Notes under the pieces: generated by a model | What the model was told of the DNA's origin: nothing | What the model saw: only the letters and a program-made list of their open reading frames with translations | Database searches by the model: none | Part shown: piece by piece, positions 43,919-53,554 of the stretch | Layout: each line of letters starts with the position of its first letter | Numbering within the stretch: the stretch's first letter is position 1 | Made by a program: the position numbers and the translations under genes | NCBI RefSeq assembly: GCF_900103195.1 | Contig: NZ_FMWU01000005.1 | Coordinates: 124,001 to 188,000, forward strand | Direction: 5' to 3' | Source of the DNA: Methylobacterium sp. UNC378MF | GTDB lineage: Bacteria; Pseudomonadota; Alphaproteobacteria; Rhizobiales; Beijerinckiaceae | DNA: 64,000 nt

Positions 43919-45346
43919 TCAGGCCTCCCGCCGCTCGGCCGGATCGACCGCCCGGTCGAGCACACGCCCGCGGCCCGGCTCGGACAGGACCCGGCCGTCC
44001 TCGGCGATGACCTGCCCGCCCGCGATGGTCATGACCGGCCAGCCGGTCACCGCAAAACCCTCCCAGGGCGTGTAGTCGGAGCCGTGGTGCAGGTTCGCCT
44101 GGCGGATGGTCTCGCGACGGCTCGGATCCCACAGGGTCAGGTCGGCGTCGAAGCCCGGGGCGATCGAGCCTTTGCGCGGGTAGAGCCCGTACAGCTTGGC
44201 GTGGTTCGTGGCGGTCAGCGCGGCGAACTGGTTGAGGCTGATCCGCCCCTTCGAGACCCCTTCCGAGAAGAACACCGGCAGCCGCGTCTCGATGCCGGGG
44301 ATGCCGTTCGGGATCCAGCGGAAGGAGGTTTTTCCGCGCGGGTTCAGCTTGCCCTGCGGGTCATCGTAGCGGAACGGGCAATGGTCGGAGGAGACCACGT
44401 CGAAGATCCCGCGCCGGATCCCCGACCAGACCGCCTCCTGGCTCTCGACGTCTCGAGTCGGCGGCGAGCAGACGTACTTCGCCCCCGCCATGGGATCCTC
44501 CTGGCCGAGCCCCTTCATGTCCTCGGCCGTCAGGGTCAGGTATTGCGGGCAGGTCTCGGCCCGGATCTTCAGGCCCCGCGCTTGCGCCCACGCGATCTGC
44601 TCGGTGGCCTCGCGGCCCGAGACGTGGACGATCACGATCGGCAGGTCGATCAGCTCGGCGTGGCTGATCGCCCGGTGGGCCGCCTCCCGCTCGACCACCT
44701 CGGGGCGCGACAGGGCGTGGCCGTAGGGCCGGGTCTCGCCCGCCCGCTCCAGCCGCTCGCTGAGGTAGCGGATCGCGTCGTAGCCCTCGGCGTGGACCAT
44801 GACCCGGGCACCCTGCCGCCGCGCGACGTGGAACACGTCGAGGAGCTGGCGGTCGTTCAGCACGAGGTCGTCGTAGGTCATGAAGACCTTGAACGAGGTG
44901 TAGCCGTCGGCCACCAGCGCCGGCAGCTCCTGGCCGAGCACCGCCTCGGTCGGGTCCGAGATGATCATGTGGATCGCCACGTCGACGTGGCACTGACCCT
45001 CGGCCCTGGCCCGGTAGGCGTCGACCGCCCCGCGCAGCGAGGCACCCCGGGGCTGGAGCGCGAAGGGCATCACGCAGGTATTGCCGCCGGCCGCCGCCGC
45101 CCGGGTGGCGCTGGCGAAGTCGTCGGCCATGACGATGCCGGGGCCGGATTCCTGGGCGATGTGGACGTGGCTGTCGATGCCGCCGGGCAGGACCAGCAGG
45201 CCGGAGGCGTCGATCACCCGGGCGGCGTCGGCGATGCCCTCGGCCACCGCGACGATCCGGCCGCCGCGCACGCCGATATCGGCCCGGACCGTGTCGCTCG
45301 CCGTGACCACCGTACCGCCCCGGATGGCAAGGTCGAATTCGGGCAT
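43919..45346 (-). CDS. Dihydropyrimidinase/D-hydantoinase
   Basis: The 475-residue amidohydrolase has the metal-binding GGIDSHVHI (H60, H62), the carboxylated K153 in DGYTSFKVFMTYDD, and VVSSDHCPF with the catalytic Asp. It opens cyclic ureides (hydantoins, dihydrouracil). ATG 45346 follows GAGGAGTG; the longer frame is antisense to other sequence. It leads a hydantoinase, ATPase, binding protein, permease, permease operon. Loss of the standard Ser/Tyr substrate loops cannot be checked without a structure; the exact substrate stays open (allantoinase less likely). Confidence 0.9.
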   Translation of the reverse strand: MPEFDLAIRGGTVVTASDTVRADIGVRGGRIVAVAEGIADAARVIDASGLLVLPGGIDSHVHIAQESGPGIVMADDFASATRAAAAGGNTCVMPFALQPRGASLRGAVDAYRARAEGQCHVDVAIHMIISDPTEAVLGQELPALVADGYTSFKVFMTYDDLVLNDRQLLDVFHVARRQGARVMVHAEGYDAIRYLSERLERAGETRPYGHALSRPEVVEREAAHRAISHAELIDLPIVIVHVSGREATEQIAWAQARGLKIRAETCPQYLTLTAEDMKGLGQEDPMAGAKYVCSPPTRDVESQEAVWSGIRRGIFDVVSSDHCPFRYDDPQGKLNPRGKTSFRWIPNGIPGIETRLPVFFSEGVSKGRISLNQFAALTATNHAKLYGLYPRKGSIAPGFDADLTLWDPSRRETIRQANLHHGSDYTPWEGFAVTGWPVMTIAGGQVIAEDGRVLSEPGRGRVLDRAVDPAERREA

Positions 45347-45529
45347 GCCGCTCACTCCTCCGCGCCGTCGGGCGCGCCGGGCCGATGCACGGTCCGCGCC
45401 GATTCGGGCGGACGGGTCGGCACGGCAGGAGGTCACAGGCAGCCGTTCGGGTCCAGCGGGCCGTGCGAGCGGAACGGCCTGACGCACGCGGTTCCGGTCG
45501 AAGACTTCGGCCGTCGTCGCTCTCCCCGT

Positions 45530-45615
45530 CATCACGAGCGCAGCGAAGTGACCCAGGGCTGCGCGACGCCGGTAAGCGGAGCGCTATCCTGGATTGCTTC
45601 GCTCCGCTCGCAAGG
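45530..45615. repeat. Dispersed repeat containing GCGGAGCGAAGCAATCC, at the 3' end of the AraC gene
   Basis: TTGCTTCGCTCCGCTCGC at 45594-45611 is identical to the arm at 25287-25304. An imperfect partner arm (GAGCGCAGCGAAGTGACC) lies near 45537-45554. The right half is inside the coding region of the AraC-type regulator and encodes its last residues. Confidence 0.65.
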
Positions 45616-46678
45616 ACGGGTGCTCCGAGGGGTTCAGTGCAGGACCTCGGCCGACAGGCTGCGGGATGACCGGCCCGGACGCCTCATCCGAGGATCCGGA
45701 GCGCAGGCTCGACGGCGCCGCCGCGTGGAACTGCCGCCACACCCGCCGCATGTGCCGGGCGGAGCCGAAGCCGGCCCGCTCGGCGACCTGCTCCAGGCCG
45801 AGATCGCTCTGGGCGATCAGGTCCCGGGCGAGCGCGATGCGGGACCGGTTGACCGCGTCCGTCACCGTCATGCCCGCGTGGAGCCGGAACAGCCGCGCGA
45901 GGTTGCGCGGGCTCGCTCCCGCGACCCGGCCGAGCAGGGCCGGCGACCAGTCCCGCGCGGGGTCGCCGGCGATCGCGTCCTGGGCCCGGTGCACCGCCGG
46001 GTGCAGGTGGCTGCGCCCCTCGAGCCAGGGCGAGAGCTGGGGATCGTCGGGCCCGCGCCGCATGTACACGACGAGCGTCCGCGCGACGGCGACCGCCGTC
46101 TCCGGGCCCGCCCACTCCGCCACGAGGTGAAGCATAAGGTCGATGCCGGCCGTGACGCCGGCGCTGCTGAACCGGTCGCGGTCCTGCACGAACAGGCGGT
46201 TCTCCAGAACCCGAGCCCGGGGCGCCGCCGCCAGCAGGCGCTCGCAGCTGGCATGGTGGGTGGTGCAGGCGTAGCCGTCCAGAAGTCCGGCCCGCGCCGC
46301 CAGCAGCGCGCCCTCGCACACCGTCACCACGCTATGGCCCGGCCGGATGACGGCGCGCAGCCACGCGACGATCTCGGCCTCGGCGGCGGCATCCTCCGCC
46401 CGGTCCGGCGCATCGCCGAGCACCCGCGTCGCCGAGCCCGGCAGGAGCACGACCGTGCCATCCGCGATCGTCGCCGGCAGCGTCCCGGCGCCGCCCAGAT
46501 CGAGGCCGATCGAGCAGCGGGTGAGGCCCTGCGGCGCCGCGTAGCTTACCGCGAAGCCGACCCGATCCTGGACGGTGCCGGCAATCCGCAGGACCTCCAA
46601 TGGGCCGGCGAGGTCGAGCAGCAGCGTGCGCGGCGGCAGGATGACGAGAAATGCGATGCGCCGCGCCATTCCGCTCAT
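45584..46678 (-). CDS. GlxA-type AraC transcriptional regulator (DJ-1/PfpI plus HTH)
   Basis: The 364-residue protein joins an N-terminal DJ-1/PfpI domain (VVTVCEGALLAARAGLLDGY with the nucleophile-elbow Cys at about residue 109) and a C-terminal AraC double HTH (LARLFRLHAGMTVTDAVNRS, then LGLEQVAERAGFGSARHMRR). It probably controls the neighbouring cysteine hydrolase or hydantoinase operon. ATG 46678 overlaps the cysteine hydrolase stop (ATGA). The last ~45 residues after the HTH are a Ser/Pro/Arg tail, of which the final SLRAERSNPG is encoded by a dispersed repeat. Confidence 0.9.
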   Translation of the reverse strand: MSGMARRIAFLVILPPRTLLLDLAGPLEVLRIAGTVQDRVGFAVSYAAPQGLTRCSIGLDLGGAGTLPATIADGTVVLLPGSATRVLGDAPDRAEDAAAEAEIVAWLRAVIRPGHSVVTVCEGALLAARAGLLDGYACTTHHASCERLLAAAPRARVLENRLFVQDRDRFSSAGVTAGIDLMLHLVAEWAGPETAVAVARTLVVYMRRGPDDPQLSPWLEGRSHLHPAVHRAQDAIAGDPARDWSPALLGRVAGASPRNLARLFRLHAGMTVTDAVNRSRIALARDLIAQSDLGLEQVAERAGFGSARHMRRVWRQFHAAAPSSLRSGSSDEASGPVIPQPVGRGPALNPSEHPSLRAERSNPG

Positions 46679-47235
46679 GTGGCGACCGGCAGGTCCCGGG
46701 CGGCGAGGGCCTGCGCCACGGTGGCGATGCGGGCGAACCGGTCCGTCAGCACCAGTTCGGTGCGGGCCTTGATGTCGTGGACACTGAACCGGCGGCCGTC
46801 CGGATGGGTCATGGCGAAGGTCAGGGTCGCCTCGCTCACGAAATCGACCTCCCAGCCGCTGTCGGAGGCGTGGCGGGTCGTGGTCTCGCAGCATTGCTCG
46901 GTCCGGATGCCCGACACGATCAGCCGGCGGATGCCGTGCTGCGTCAGCCAGTCTGACAATCCCGTATCGACCAGCGCGCTGTGCCGGCGCTTGTGAAAGA
47001 AGGCCGTCGGCGCGATCACGACCGGCTCCAGGGTGCGGACATGTCCGGAGGCGCGGGAGAACGGGCCGCTCTCGGCCACGTGGAAGACCTGCAGGATCGG
47101 GATCTTGCGCGCGGCGGCACCGTCGATGAGCGTCTGCAGGCGCTCGGTGAAGGGTGGGACATCGGCGTCGTTCCAGAAGGGCCTGTGCCGGAAGGATTCC
47201 TGGACATCGATGACCAGCAGCGCAACATGGGACAT
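46675..47235 (-). CDS. Isochorismatase-like cysteine hydrolase
   Basis: The 186-residue protein has the cysteine-hydrolase triad of this family: D10 in VALLVIDVQES, K82 in FFHKRRHS and C115 in GIRTEQCCETTTRHASD. Such enzymes cleave carbamoyl or amide bonds (nicotinamide, N-carbamoyl amino acids, biuret). The pairing with a GlxA-type regulator and an upstream hydantoinase operon suggests a role in degrading N-carbamoyl or ureide compounds. ATG 47235 is the family start. It is divergent from the sirtuin gene. Confidence 0.88.
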   Translation of the reverse strand: MSHVALLVIDVQESFRHRPFWNDADVPPFTERLQTLIDGAAARKIPILQVFHVAESGPFSRASGHVRTLEPVVIAPTAFFHKRRHSALVDTGLSDWLTQHGIRRLIVSGIRTEQCCETTTRHASDSGWEVDFVSEATLTFAMTHPDGRRFSVHDIKARTELVLTDRFARIATVAQALAARDLPVAT

Positions 47236-47355
47236 TTCGTGTCTCCCGCTTGGTGAAGCGAGCCGCAGCATTCACCGGTCGGACGCAGCGGGAAAGAAAC
47301 CGCACCGCCAACCAGCGGACATATCCGGCCATTCTCAGGCGAACAGGAGTCGCGT

Positions 47356-48069
47356 GTGACGGACCATCCCAAGACGATCTTCGTGCTGACCGGGGCCGGC
47401 GTCTCGGCCGAGAGCGGGCTCGGCACGTTCCGGGACCGCGGCGGCATCTGGGCGCGGTTCGACCCGATGAAGCTCGCCACCCCCGAGGCCTACGCGGCCG
47501 ACCCCGACACGGTGCTCGATTTCTACGATCATCGCCGCCGCGGCGTGATCGCGGCCGAGCCGAACGCGGCGCACCGCGCCCTGGCGCAGGCCGAGGCGCG
47601 GTGCGCCGCGCGGGGCGGGCGGCTGTTCCTGTGCACGCAGAACGTCGACGACCTGCACGAGCGGGCCGGCTCGCGGGCGGTCACCCACATGCACGGCGAG
47701 CTGCTCAAGGCGCGCTGCTGCGCCTGCGGTTCGGTCACGCCCTGGCACGCCGATCTGAGCCGGGCGGATCGCTGCCCCGCCTGCTTCACGCTGGGCCGGA
47801 TGCGGCCGGACGTGGTCTGGTTCGGCGAGATGCCGATGCACCTCGACGCGGTCGAGGCGGCGCTGGCCAAGGCGGACCTGTTCGTGGCGGTGGGGACGTC
47901 GGGCGCGGTCTACCCGGCGGCGGGCTACGTGCGGCAGGCCCGGGTCCTCGGCATCCCCACCTGCGAGATCAACCTGGAGCCGTCCGACAATGCCGCCGCC
48001 TTCGACGACGCCCGCTACGGGCCGGCGAGCGCCGTGCTGCCGCGCTACCTGGCCGAGCTCGGCCTTTAG
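47356..48069 (+). CDS. cobB: NAD-dependent sirtuin deacylase CobB
   Basis: The 237-residue protein has GAGVSAESGLGTFRD (NAD binding), TQNVDDLHERAG, H113 in the MHGE catalytic segment, and four zinc cysteines (CCAC around 121-124, CPAC at 140-143). FYDHR carries Y57 and R60, the pair that in CobB/SIRT5 accepts succinyl- or malonyl-lysine, so desuccinylase activity is likely. It starts at a GTG. The cytoplasmic enzyme removes acyl groups from lysines, such as in acetyl-CoA synthetase. Confidence 0.93.
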   Translation: MTDHPKTIFVLTGAGVSAESGLGTFRDRGGIWARFDPMKLATPEAYAADPDTVLDFYDHRRRGVIAAEPNAAHRALAQAEARCAARGGRLFLCTQNVDDLHERAGSRAVTHMHGELLKARCCACGSVTPWHADLSRADRCPACFTLGRMRPDVVWFGEMPMHLDAVEAALAKADLFVAVGTSGAVYPAAGYVRQARVLGIPTCEINLEPSDNAAAFDDARYGPASAVLPRYLAELGL

Positions 48070-48366
48070 ACAGGCGCCGGACCGGCAGTGGCGCGGGTCC
48101 CCGAGGGGATCCAGGGCGAGCCACGGACGGATCAGGCCGCGCGCTGTCCACGGCCCCATCAGACAAGTTGTTGTGAAGAAAACAATTTTCGATCCGCGGC
48201 CTGCCGTCTCGGGCAAGGATCAAAATCTTAAATGACGCGAATCACGTCCCCGCGAGCTGTCAAGAACTGGTCGGGCAGTTGCCCACGGGTTACAACAGTC
48301 AAGCTTGGGCTCGGCGTCGCGGCCCACCCGAGCGTTCGTTGAAGCCACAAGGGGAAGCAACTACCC
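48070..48366. other. Intergenic region before the 74-aa gene
   Basis: No gene seen. The stretch around 48165-48230 is A/T-rich (AAGTTGTTGTGAAGAAAACA) and is the likely promoter region of the next gene; I could not place a clear -35/-10 pair or operator. Confidence 0.45.
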
Positions 48367-48591
48367 ATGCAGCACTTCACCGTAACCGACCGCGAGCGTG
48401 ACACCGTTCTGGCGGCTTTGCGCTATTACCAGTTCTACCGGATGCAGGGGCATCCGTTCGATCCCCGTCAGGATCACCTGATCGACACCATCGCCGGCCG
48501 GGCCGGCGAGGCGCTGGACCTCGCCGAGATCGACGATCTCTGCGCCGGCCTGAACGGCAACCCGCACGCGCTCGCCGCCGCGGCGGCCTGA
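48367..48591 (+). CDS. Small hypothetical protein (74 aa)
   Basis: The 74-residue protein has a charged, helical N-terminus: FTVTDRERDTVLAALRYYQF, then a HPFDPRQDHLIDTIAGRAGE stretch and an Ala-rich end. No signal peptide or known motif; the His/Asp/Tyr content resembles nothing I can name. The start follows a long A/T-rich upstream region, supporting expression. Confidence 0.6.
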   Translation: MQHFTVTDRERDTVLAALRYYQFYRMQGHPFDPRQDHLIDTIAGRAGEALDLAEIDDLCAGLNGNPHALAAAAA

Positions 48592-48634
48592 ACCACCCTC
48601 CGGGGCGGCTGAGGCTGCCCTCGACTGCCCCGCG

Positions 48635-48657
48635 GCCGGCCTAGGGATGGGGCCGGC
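48635..48657 (+). terminator. Hairpin after the 74-aa gene
   Basis: GCCGGCC, 9-nt loop, GGCCGGC: a perfect 7-bp stem 43 bp downstream of the stop codon, without a U-tract. The rest of 48592-48894 holds nothing I can support. Confidence 0.4.
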
Positions 48658-48894
48658 GGACGGGTCACCTCCGAGATGAGCGGGACATCGCCGCCGGAGT
48701 GAACCTTCCTTCCTCACCGGGGCCGGGCTTCGAGCCCGATCGAGACCTGCCGACGCGCATTCGGGATTCCGTCCGCGCGTCGGCCCGACCGGCGGGACCT
48801 CGCGAGGCCCCCCAAAAGGCCGGTTTCGCGCGATGCCGAAACATGGCCTAACGGATGCGCGACGGCCGCAGGGCCGCGCCTTCCAGGGGCGCCG

Positions 48895-49683
48895 ATGCCG
48901 ATGAAGCGGACGGGATCGGGATGGATCCGCCGCGGCGTGCCGCGGTTCGCCGGCATCCTGCTCCTCGGGCTCGCGCCGGCCGCAGCCGCACCCGAGAGTG
49001 TTGCCACCGCACTGGTCGTCTCGGTCGACGTGTCGCAATCCGTCGACGACGTCCGCTTCCGGCTGCAGATGGAGGGCGTCGCCGAGGCCCTCGAAGATCC
49101 GTCGGTGATCGGCGCGATCACCGGAAATCCGGGCGGGATCCTGTTCGCGATGGTGACCTGGGCGGACCGGGCGCATCTCGCCGTCGGCTGGCGGCGGATC
49201 GCCGGCCGGGACGACGCGGCGGCCGTCGCCGCTCTGGTCCGGGCCACGCCGCGGCAGGCGGGCGAATTCACCTGCCTCGGGCAGATGTTCCGGACGGTCA
49301 CGGCCGGCGTGCTGCCGGCTCTGCCACTACCGGCCGAACGCGTGGTGATCGACGTCTCGGGGGACGGGATCGACAATTGCACCGATGCTGACGGTCTCGC
49401 GGAGGCCCACGCGGCGCTGCTCGCCACCGGCGCCACCGTGAACGGCCTGCCGATCCTCGTGCCCGGCGAGAACGACGTGGTCGGGGCCGGCGCCTACCGG
49501 GCGCCGGGCTACGGCCTGCTTCCGACGCCGCTGCCGAAGGACCGCACCAGCCTCGAGCAATGGTACCGCGCCCACGTCCTCGGCGGCCCGGGGGCGTTCC
49601 TGCTGGCGGCCGCCGGCTACGGCGATTTTTCGCGGGCGCTGCGGCGGAAGTTCGTGATCGAGATCAGCGCGCTGGAGCGATAG
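48895..49683 (+). CDS. DUF1194 family VWA-like secreted protein
   Basis: The 262-residue protein has a signal peptide (about 1-31, ending LGLAPAAAAP) and a VWA-like domain beginning TALVVSVDVSQSVDDVRFRL, in which DVSQS is a degenerate MIDAS (DxSxS). Later segments RVVIDVSGDGIDNCTDADGL and YRAPGYGLL are typical of DUF1194. It is probably periplasmic; function unknown. Start ATG 48895 or 48901; both give a good signal. Confidence 0.85.
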   Translation: MPMKRTGSGWIRRGVPRFAGILLLGLAPAAAAPESVATALVVSVDVSQSVDDVRFRLQMEGVAEALEDPSVIGAITGNPGGILFAMVTWADRAHLAVGWRRIAGRDDAAAVAALVRATPRQAGEFTCLGQMFRTVTAGVLPALPLPAERVVIDVSGDGIDNCTDADGLAEAHAALLATGATVNGLPILVPGENDVVGAGAYRAPGYGLLPTPLPKDRTSLEQWYRAHVLGGPGAFLLAAAGYGDFSRALRRKFVIEISALER

Positions 49684-49707
49684 GGGCAGGGCCGGACAGA
49701 CGTTCGT

Positions 49708-49842
49708 CCAACCCTCCCCCTCATCCTGAGATGACCGCGCAGCGGGCCTCAAAGGAGAGTTCCAGTGATCGCGTGGCCTCTGAAGGGCTTCATCCAGGCC
49801 TCCGCTGCACTCCGGCACCTCAGGATGAGGGTGGAGGGTTGG
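49708..49842. repeat. Palindromic dispersed repeat (CTCATCCTGAG family)
   Basis: CCAACCCTCCCCCTCATCCTGAG-type sequence at 49708-49730 is mirrored by CTCAGGATGAGGGTGGAGGG at 49819-49838, leaving about 90 bp between the arms. It lies between the DUF1194 gene and the next convergent gene and encodes nothing. Confidence 0.65.
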
Positions 49843-49898
49843 ACCGCTGGAAATGTCGAGGCGCGCTTACCCAGCCTCGGCGTGTTCTGCCAAACCCC

Positions 49899-50282
49899 TC
49901 ACGGCGCTTTCTTCAGCTGCTGCTCTGCGCGGTTGAGCGCCGCCTCGCACGCCTTCGTATCGCCCTTGGATTCGGCCGTGCGGGCCTCCTCCAGGGCGAC
50001 CTTGGCCTGCTGGGCGGCATCCGCCCCCTGGCCGGCCTGGGCCGCCTTTTCCGGCGGGGCCTGCGGCGACTCGTTCGCCCGCTGGCCCTCCGTGCCGGTC
50101 AGCCCTTCGCCGCCGCGCTTGGCGGCGTTGCCCTGGCCGCTGGTATTGGCCGAGATCGACTGGCTCACCTCGGACTGGACGCGCTTCGACACGCCGTCGA
50201 TCCGGTCGCCGCAGGGCGAGGCGAGGGCGGGGGCCGCCGTCAGGATCAGGGTCAGGCAGGCCGTCAGGGCGGGACGCATCAT
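49899..50282 (-). CDS. Small secreted protein (127 aa)
   Basis: The protein has a signal peptide (about 1-21, TAAPALAS) and a low-complexity mature part with a Cys near each end: CGDRIDGVSKRVQSEVSQSI, then AQQAKVALEEARTAESKGDT and a CEAALNRAEQQLKKAP end, typical of short periplasmic helical proteins. Function unknown. The start is ATG 50282 or 50279. Confidence 0.65.
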   Translation of the reverse strand: MMRPALTACLTLILTAAPALASPCGDRIDGVSKRVQSEVSQSISANTSGQGNAAKRGGEGLTGTEGQRANESPQAPPEKAAQAGQGADAAQQAKVALEEARTAESKGDTKACEAALNRAEQQLKKAP

Positions 50283-50298
50283 CGGGTCAAGTACTTTC

Positions 50299-50334
50299 CA
50301 AAAATATGGGGCCGCGGGTTCCCCCACGGCCCCA
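50299..50334 (-). terminator. Rho-independent terminator of iorAB
   Basis: On the minus strand TGGGGCCG, 12-nt loop, CGGCCCCA is followed by TATTTTTGG. It starts 23 nt after the iorB stop codon, and its U-tract lies 17 bp before the next gene's start. Confidence 0.75.
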
Positions 50335-50356
50335 ACGTCTCGCGACGGGTGACGGT

Positions 50357-52684
50357 TCAGGCGCTCAGCTGATCGCGGATCGGCAATTGCCGGACCCGGC
50401 GGCCCGTGGCTGCGAAGATCGCGTTGGCGATGGCCGGCGCCACCGGCGGCACACCGGGCTCTCCGACGCCGCCGAGCGGCCCGTCCCAGTTGCCGGTCGG
50501 CACGAGGTGCACGCGGACCGCCTTCGGGGCGGCGTCGATCCGGAGGACCTCGTAGCCGTCGAAGTTGTTCTGCACCGCCCGGCCCTGCTTGAAGGTGATC
50601 TCGGAGGTGAGCGCGAGCCCCATCCCCATGACCACCGCGCCCTCCATCTGCGAGCGGATGCGCTCCGGGTTCACCTGCGGCCCGCAATCGACCGCGATGT
50701 CGATCACCTTGACCTTCACCTGGCCCTTGTCGTCGACCTCCACCTCGGCCGCCACCGCCGTGTAGGTGACGAAGCTGTAATGGCCGGCGATGCCGAGACC
50801 GGTGCCCTTGGGCATCTGCCGTCCCCAGCCCGCGCCCTTGGCGGCGGCCTCGATCACGCCGCGCAACCGGCCGGTCTCGATCGGGTAGCGCTTCGGATCC
50901 TCGCCGTAGTTCCAGACGTCGCCGATCTGGGTCGGGTCGATCTTGCGATCGGGTCCGATGAGGTCGAGCAGGTACTCCTTCGGCTCGCGGCCGGCGGCGT
51001 GCGCCAGCTCCGACACGAAGGACTGGATCGCGAAGGCGTGCGGGATGTTCGACACCGATCGGAACCAGCCGATGCGGACATGGGCGGCGGCCTCGGGGTT
51101 CTCAAGCCGCATGTTCGGGATGTTGAGCGGCGTGTTGACCAGCCCCATCCCGAGCTCGAACGGCAGCTCGTGCTTGGGATCCGGCGCGAAGATCGAGCCG
51201 ATCGTCGGCGCCACCGAGCGGTGCAGCCACGCCACCGGCATGCCCTTCTCGTCGAGGCCGGCCTCCAGGTGCTCCACCGAGATCGTGTGGTAGAAGCCGT
51301 GGTGGAGATCGTCCTCGCGGGTCCAGGCGAGCTTCACCGGTGCGCCGCCCACGGCCTGCGAGCACAGTGCCGCCTCGACCACGTAGTCGGGCTTGGACTT
51401 GCGCCCGAACCCGCCGCCGAGCAGCGTCACGTTCACCTTGACCTTGTCGTCGGGGAGCTTGAGCGCCTTCATCAGGCGGTCGTTGGCCGCCTGCGGACCC
51501 TGGACGCAGGCCCAGGCCTCGCAGAACCCGTCCTTCACGCGGGCGACCGCTGCCGGAGGCTCCATCGGCGCCTGGGCGAGGTGGGGCACGAAATACTCGG
51601 CCTGGACCTTGGTCTTGGCCTTGGCCAGGGCGCCGTCGACGTCCCCTTGCGTGCGCACGACCTTGCCGGGCTTGCGGGCGGCGGCTTCCAGCTCCTTGCG
51701 GAACGCGTCGGTGTCGTAGCCGGCGTTCGGGCCGTCGTCCCAGGTGATCTTGAGGGCGTCGCGCGCCTTCATGGCCGACCACGTGTTCTTGGCGACCACC
51801 GCCACGCCGCCGAGCGGCATGAACTCGGACGGGATCTCGCCGCCGTCGATCTTGAAGATCTTCACGACGCCCGCGACCTTCTTGGCCTCGCTGTCGTCGA
51901 AGGACTTCACCTTGCCGCCATAGACCGGCGGGCGCGCGACGACCGCGTACAGCATCCCGTCGAGCTTGGTGTCGAGGCCGTAGATCGCCTTGCCGGTGGT
52001 GATGTCGAAATTGTCGATCAGCCCGACCTTGCCGGTGCCGATATAGCGGAAGTCCTTGGGGTCCTTCAGCTTGACGTCGGTCGGGACCGGCAGCTCGGCG
52101 GCGGCCTTGGCGACCGCGCCGTAGCCGAGGCTCCGGCCCGACTTGGCATGGGTCAGCGTGTGGTTGACGGCCGTGACCTCGGAGGCCGGCACGCCCCACT
52201 GCTTGGCGGCGGCCTGGATCAGCATCAGCCGCGCGGCGGCGCCGGCGTGGCGGAAGTGCTGGAAGAAGTGGCGGGTCGAGCGCGAGCCGTCCGTGTCCTG
52301 GTTGCCGAAGCGGGTCTCGTCGCCCCAGGCCTGGACCACCTTCACCTTCGACCAGTCGGCCTCCAACTCGTCGGCCACCGTGAAGGCCACCGAGGTGCGA
52401 ATGCCCTGGCCCATGTCGGAGCGGTGGTTGGTCACCGTGACGGTGCCGTCCGGCGCGATGGCGACAAAGACCTTCGGGTCGTCGCGCCAGCCGTGCGGCA
52501 TGCCGTCGGCGCCGAATTTCTGCTCCTTCTGCTCCTGGGTCTGGGTCTCGTCGGCCCGGGCGGGGCGCAGCGAGAGGGCCAGCACCAGGGCGCCGGCGCC
52601 GCCGAGAATGCCGCGGCGGCTGACATTGTCGAGGGCCGGCTTGGTCTTGGCGAGCTCAGCGCTCAGCTTGGCGTCGTGAATCAC
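50357..52684 (-). CDS. iorB: Molybdenum hydroxylase large subunit (IorB-like)
   Basis: The 775-residue protein matches the large subunit of IorAB-type aldehyde/isoquinoline oxidoreductases: [40 protein letters not shown] (MoCo binding) and [20 protein letters not shown] with the catalytic Glu. A twin-arginine signal ([10 protein letters not shown]) at about 23-45 points to the periplasm. It starts at GTG 52684, overlapping the iorA stop (GTGA). The substrate is unknown; no cytochrome gene is adjacent. Confidence 0.92.
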   Translation of the reverse strand: MIHDAKLSAELAKTKPALDNVSRRGILGGAGALVLALSLRPARADETQTQEQKEQKFGADGMPHGWRDDPKVFVAIAPDGTVTVTNHRSDMGQGIRTSVAFTVADELEADWSKVKVVQAWGDETRFGNQDTDGSRSTRHFFQHFRHAGAAARLMLIQAAAKQWGVPASEVTAVNHTLTHAKSGRSLGYGAVAKAAAELPVPTDVKLKDPKDFRYIGTGKVGLIDNFDITTGKAIYGLDTKLDGMLYAVVARPPVYGGKVKSFDDSEAKKVAGVVKIFKIDGGEIPSEFMPLGGVAVVAKNTWSAMKARDALKITWDDGPNAGYDTDAFRKELEAAARKPGKVVRTQGDVDGALAKAKTKVQAEYFVPHLAQAPMEPPAAVARVKDGFCEAWACVQGPQAANDRLMKALKLPDDKVKVNVTLLGGGFGRKSKPDYVVEAALCSQAVGGAPVKLAWTREDDLHHGFYHTISVEHLEAGLDEKGMPVAWLHRSVAPTIGSIFAPDPKHELPFELGMGLVNTPLNIPNMRLENPEAAAHVRIGWFRSVSNIPHAFAIQSFVSELAHAAGREPKEYLLDLIGPDRKIDPTQIGDVWNYGEDPKRYPIETGRLRGVIEAAAKGAGWGRQMPKGTGLGIAGHYSFVTYTAVAAEVEVDDKGQVKVKVIDIAVDCGPQVNPERIRSQMEGAVVMGMGLALTSEITFKQGRAVQNNFDGYEVLRIDAAPKAVRVHLVPTGNWDGPLGGVGEPGVPPVAPAIANAIFAATGRRVRQLPIRDQLSA

Positions 52685-53160
52685 AGGCGCTCTCCCTTGC
52701 TGGCGGGCGTCGTCTGGCCGGCGGCCTGATGGATCGCGGTGCGGATGCGCGGGTAGGTGCCGCAGCGGCAGATATTGCCGCTCATCGTGTCGTCGATGTC
52801 CTGGTCCGTCGGCTTCGGCGTATCCTTCAGAAGCGCCGCGGCCTGCATGATCTGGCCGCACTGGCAGAAGCCGCACTGCGAGACGTTCTGGTCGCGCCAC
52901 GCCACCTGCACGGGGTGGTTGCCGTCCGGCGACAGCCCCTCGATGGTGACGACCTCCTGGCCCGCAGCCGCCGAGACCGGCGTGATGCAGGCGCGGGTCG
53001 CCGCGCCGCCGAGATGGATGGTGCAGGCGCCGCAGAGCGAGACGCCGCAGCCGAACTTGGTGCCGGTGAGCCCGAGCTCGTCCCGCAGGTACCACAGCAG
53101 CGGCATGTCGGGGTCGCCGTCGAAGCTGCGCGCAGCCCCGTTCACGGTGAGTTTGATCAT
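52681..53160 (-). CDS. iorA: (2Fe-2S)-binding subunit (IorA-like)
   Basis: The 159-residue protein has both [2Fe-2S] motifs: [18 protein letters not shown] and [18 protein letters not shown] plus [10 protein letters not shown]. It passes electrons from the IorB active site. It starts the two-gene operon and overlaps iorB. No signal peptide is visible; Tat export as a complex with IorB is likely. Confidence 0.94.
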   Translation of the reverse strand: MIKLTVNGAARSFDGDPDMPLLWYLRDELGLTGTKFGCGVSLCGACTIHLGGAATRACITPVSAAAGQEVVTIEGLSPDGNHPVQVAWRDQNVSQCGFCQCGQIMQAAALLKDTPKPTDQDIDDTMSGNICRCGTYPRIRTAIHQAAGQTTPASKGERL

Positions 53161-53288
53161 CGTTGCGTCCTGTCTGGCGGCGCCGGAGCGGCGTTCAGTC
53201 GGGTCCGAGCCGGGCCTGAGGCCAAGGCCGGCAGTGCCGGCTCACGCGTGCCGATGCGGGGGAGATCGCCGGGCAAACGCTCAAGCTC

Positions 53289-53305
53289 AGAATAATAAAT
53301 ATTCT
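53289..53305. promoter_or_regulatory. AGAATA-N5-TATTCT palindrome upstream of iorA
   Basis: AGAATA, spacer ATAAA, TATTCT, about 130 bp upstream of iorA, in an A/T-rich patch. The exact 6-bp arms suggest an operator or a promoter element. The rest of 53161-53554 holds no gene. Confidence 0.45.
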
Positions 53306-53554
53306 AAAGCAGGCCCCCTGCCGGGCGCAACGCACGGACACGGCCGGTCATCCTCGCTTGCTTGCGCTCAGGTCATGCCGCGTGCGGCGCCGCACATGCG
53401 GTGAGTAGCTGTGGGAACAGCCGGAGATTGTGTCCGCTCAGCCGGCGCGGCCTGTCAGGCCGTGCCATCGAGTGTTGCAGGATCAACCGGCCGATCACAG
53501 GCCCGGATCCCGGTCTGAGGGAGAAGCAATCCCGCAGCGACGCGAGTCCGGTGC

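Noticed and set aside
50306..52729. An 807-codon plus-strand open frame opposite iorB
   Set aside because: Antisense to a clear molybdenum hydroxylase gene, with no recognisable family and repetitive Arg/Gly/Asp/Leu content.
53289..53305. Possible insertion-sequence end at the A/T palindrome before iorA
   Set aside because: No transposase, target duplication or second terminal repeat is seen nearby.
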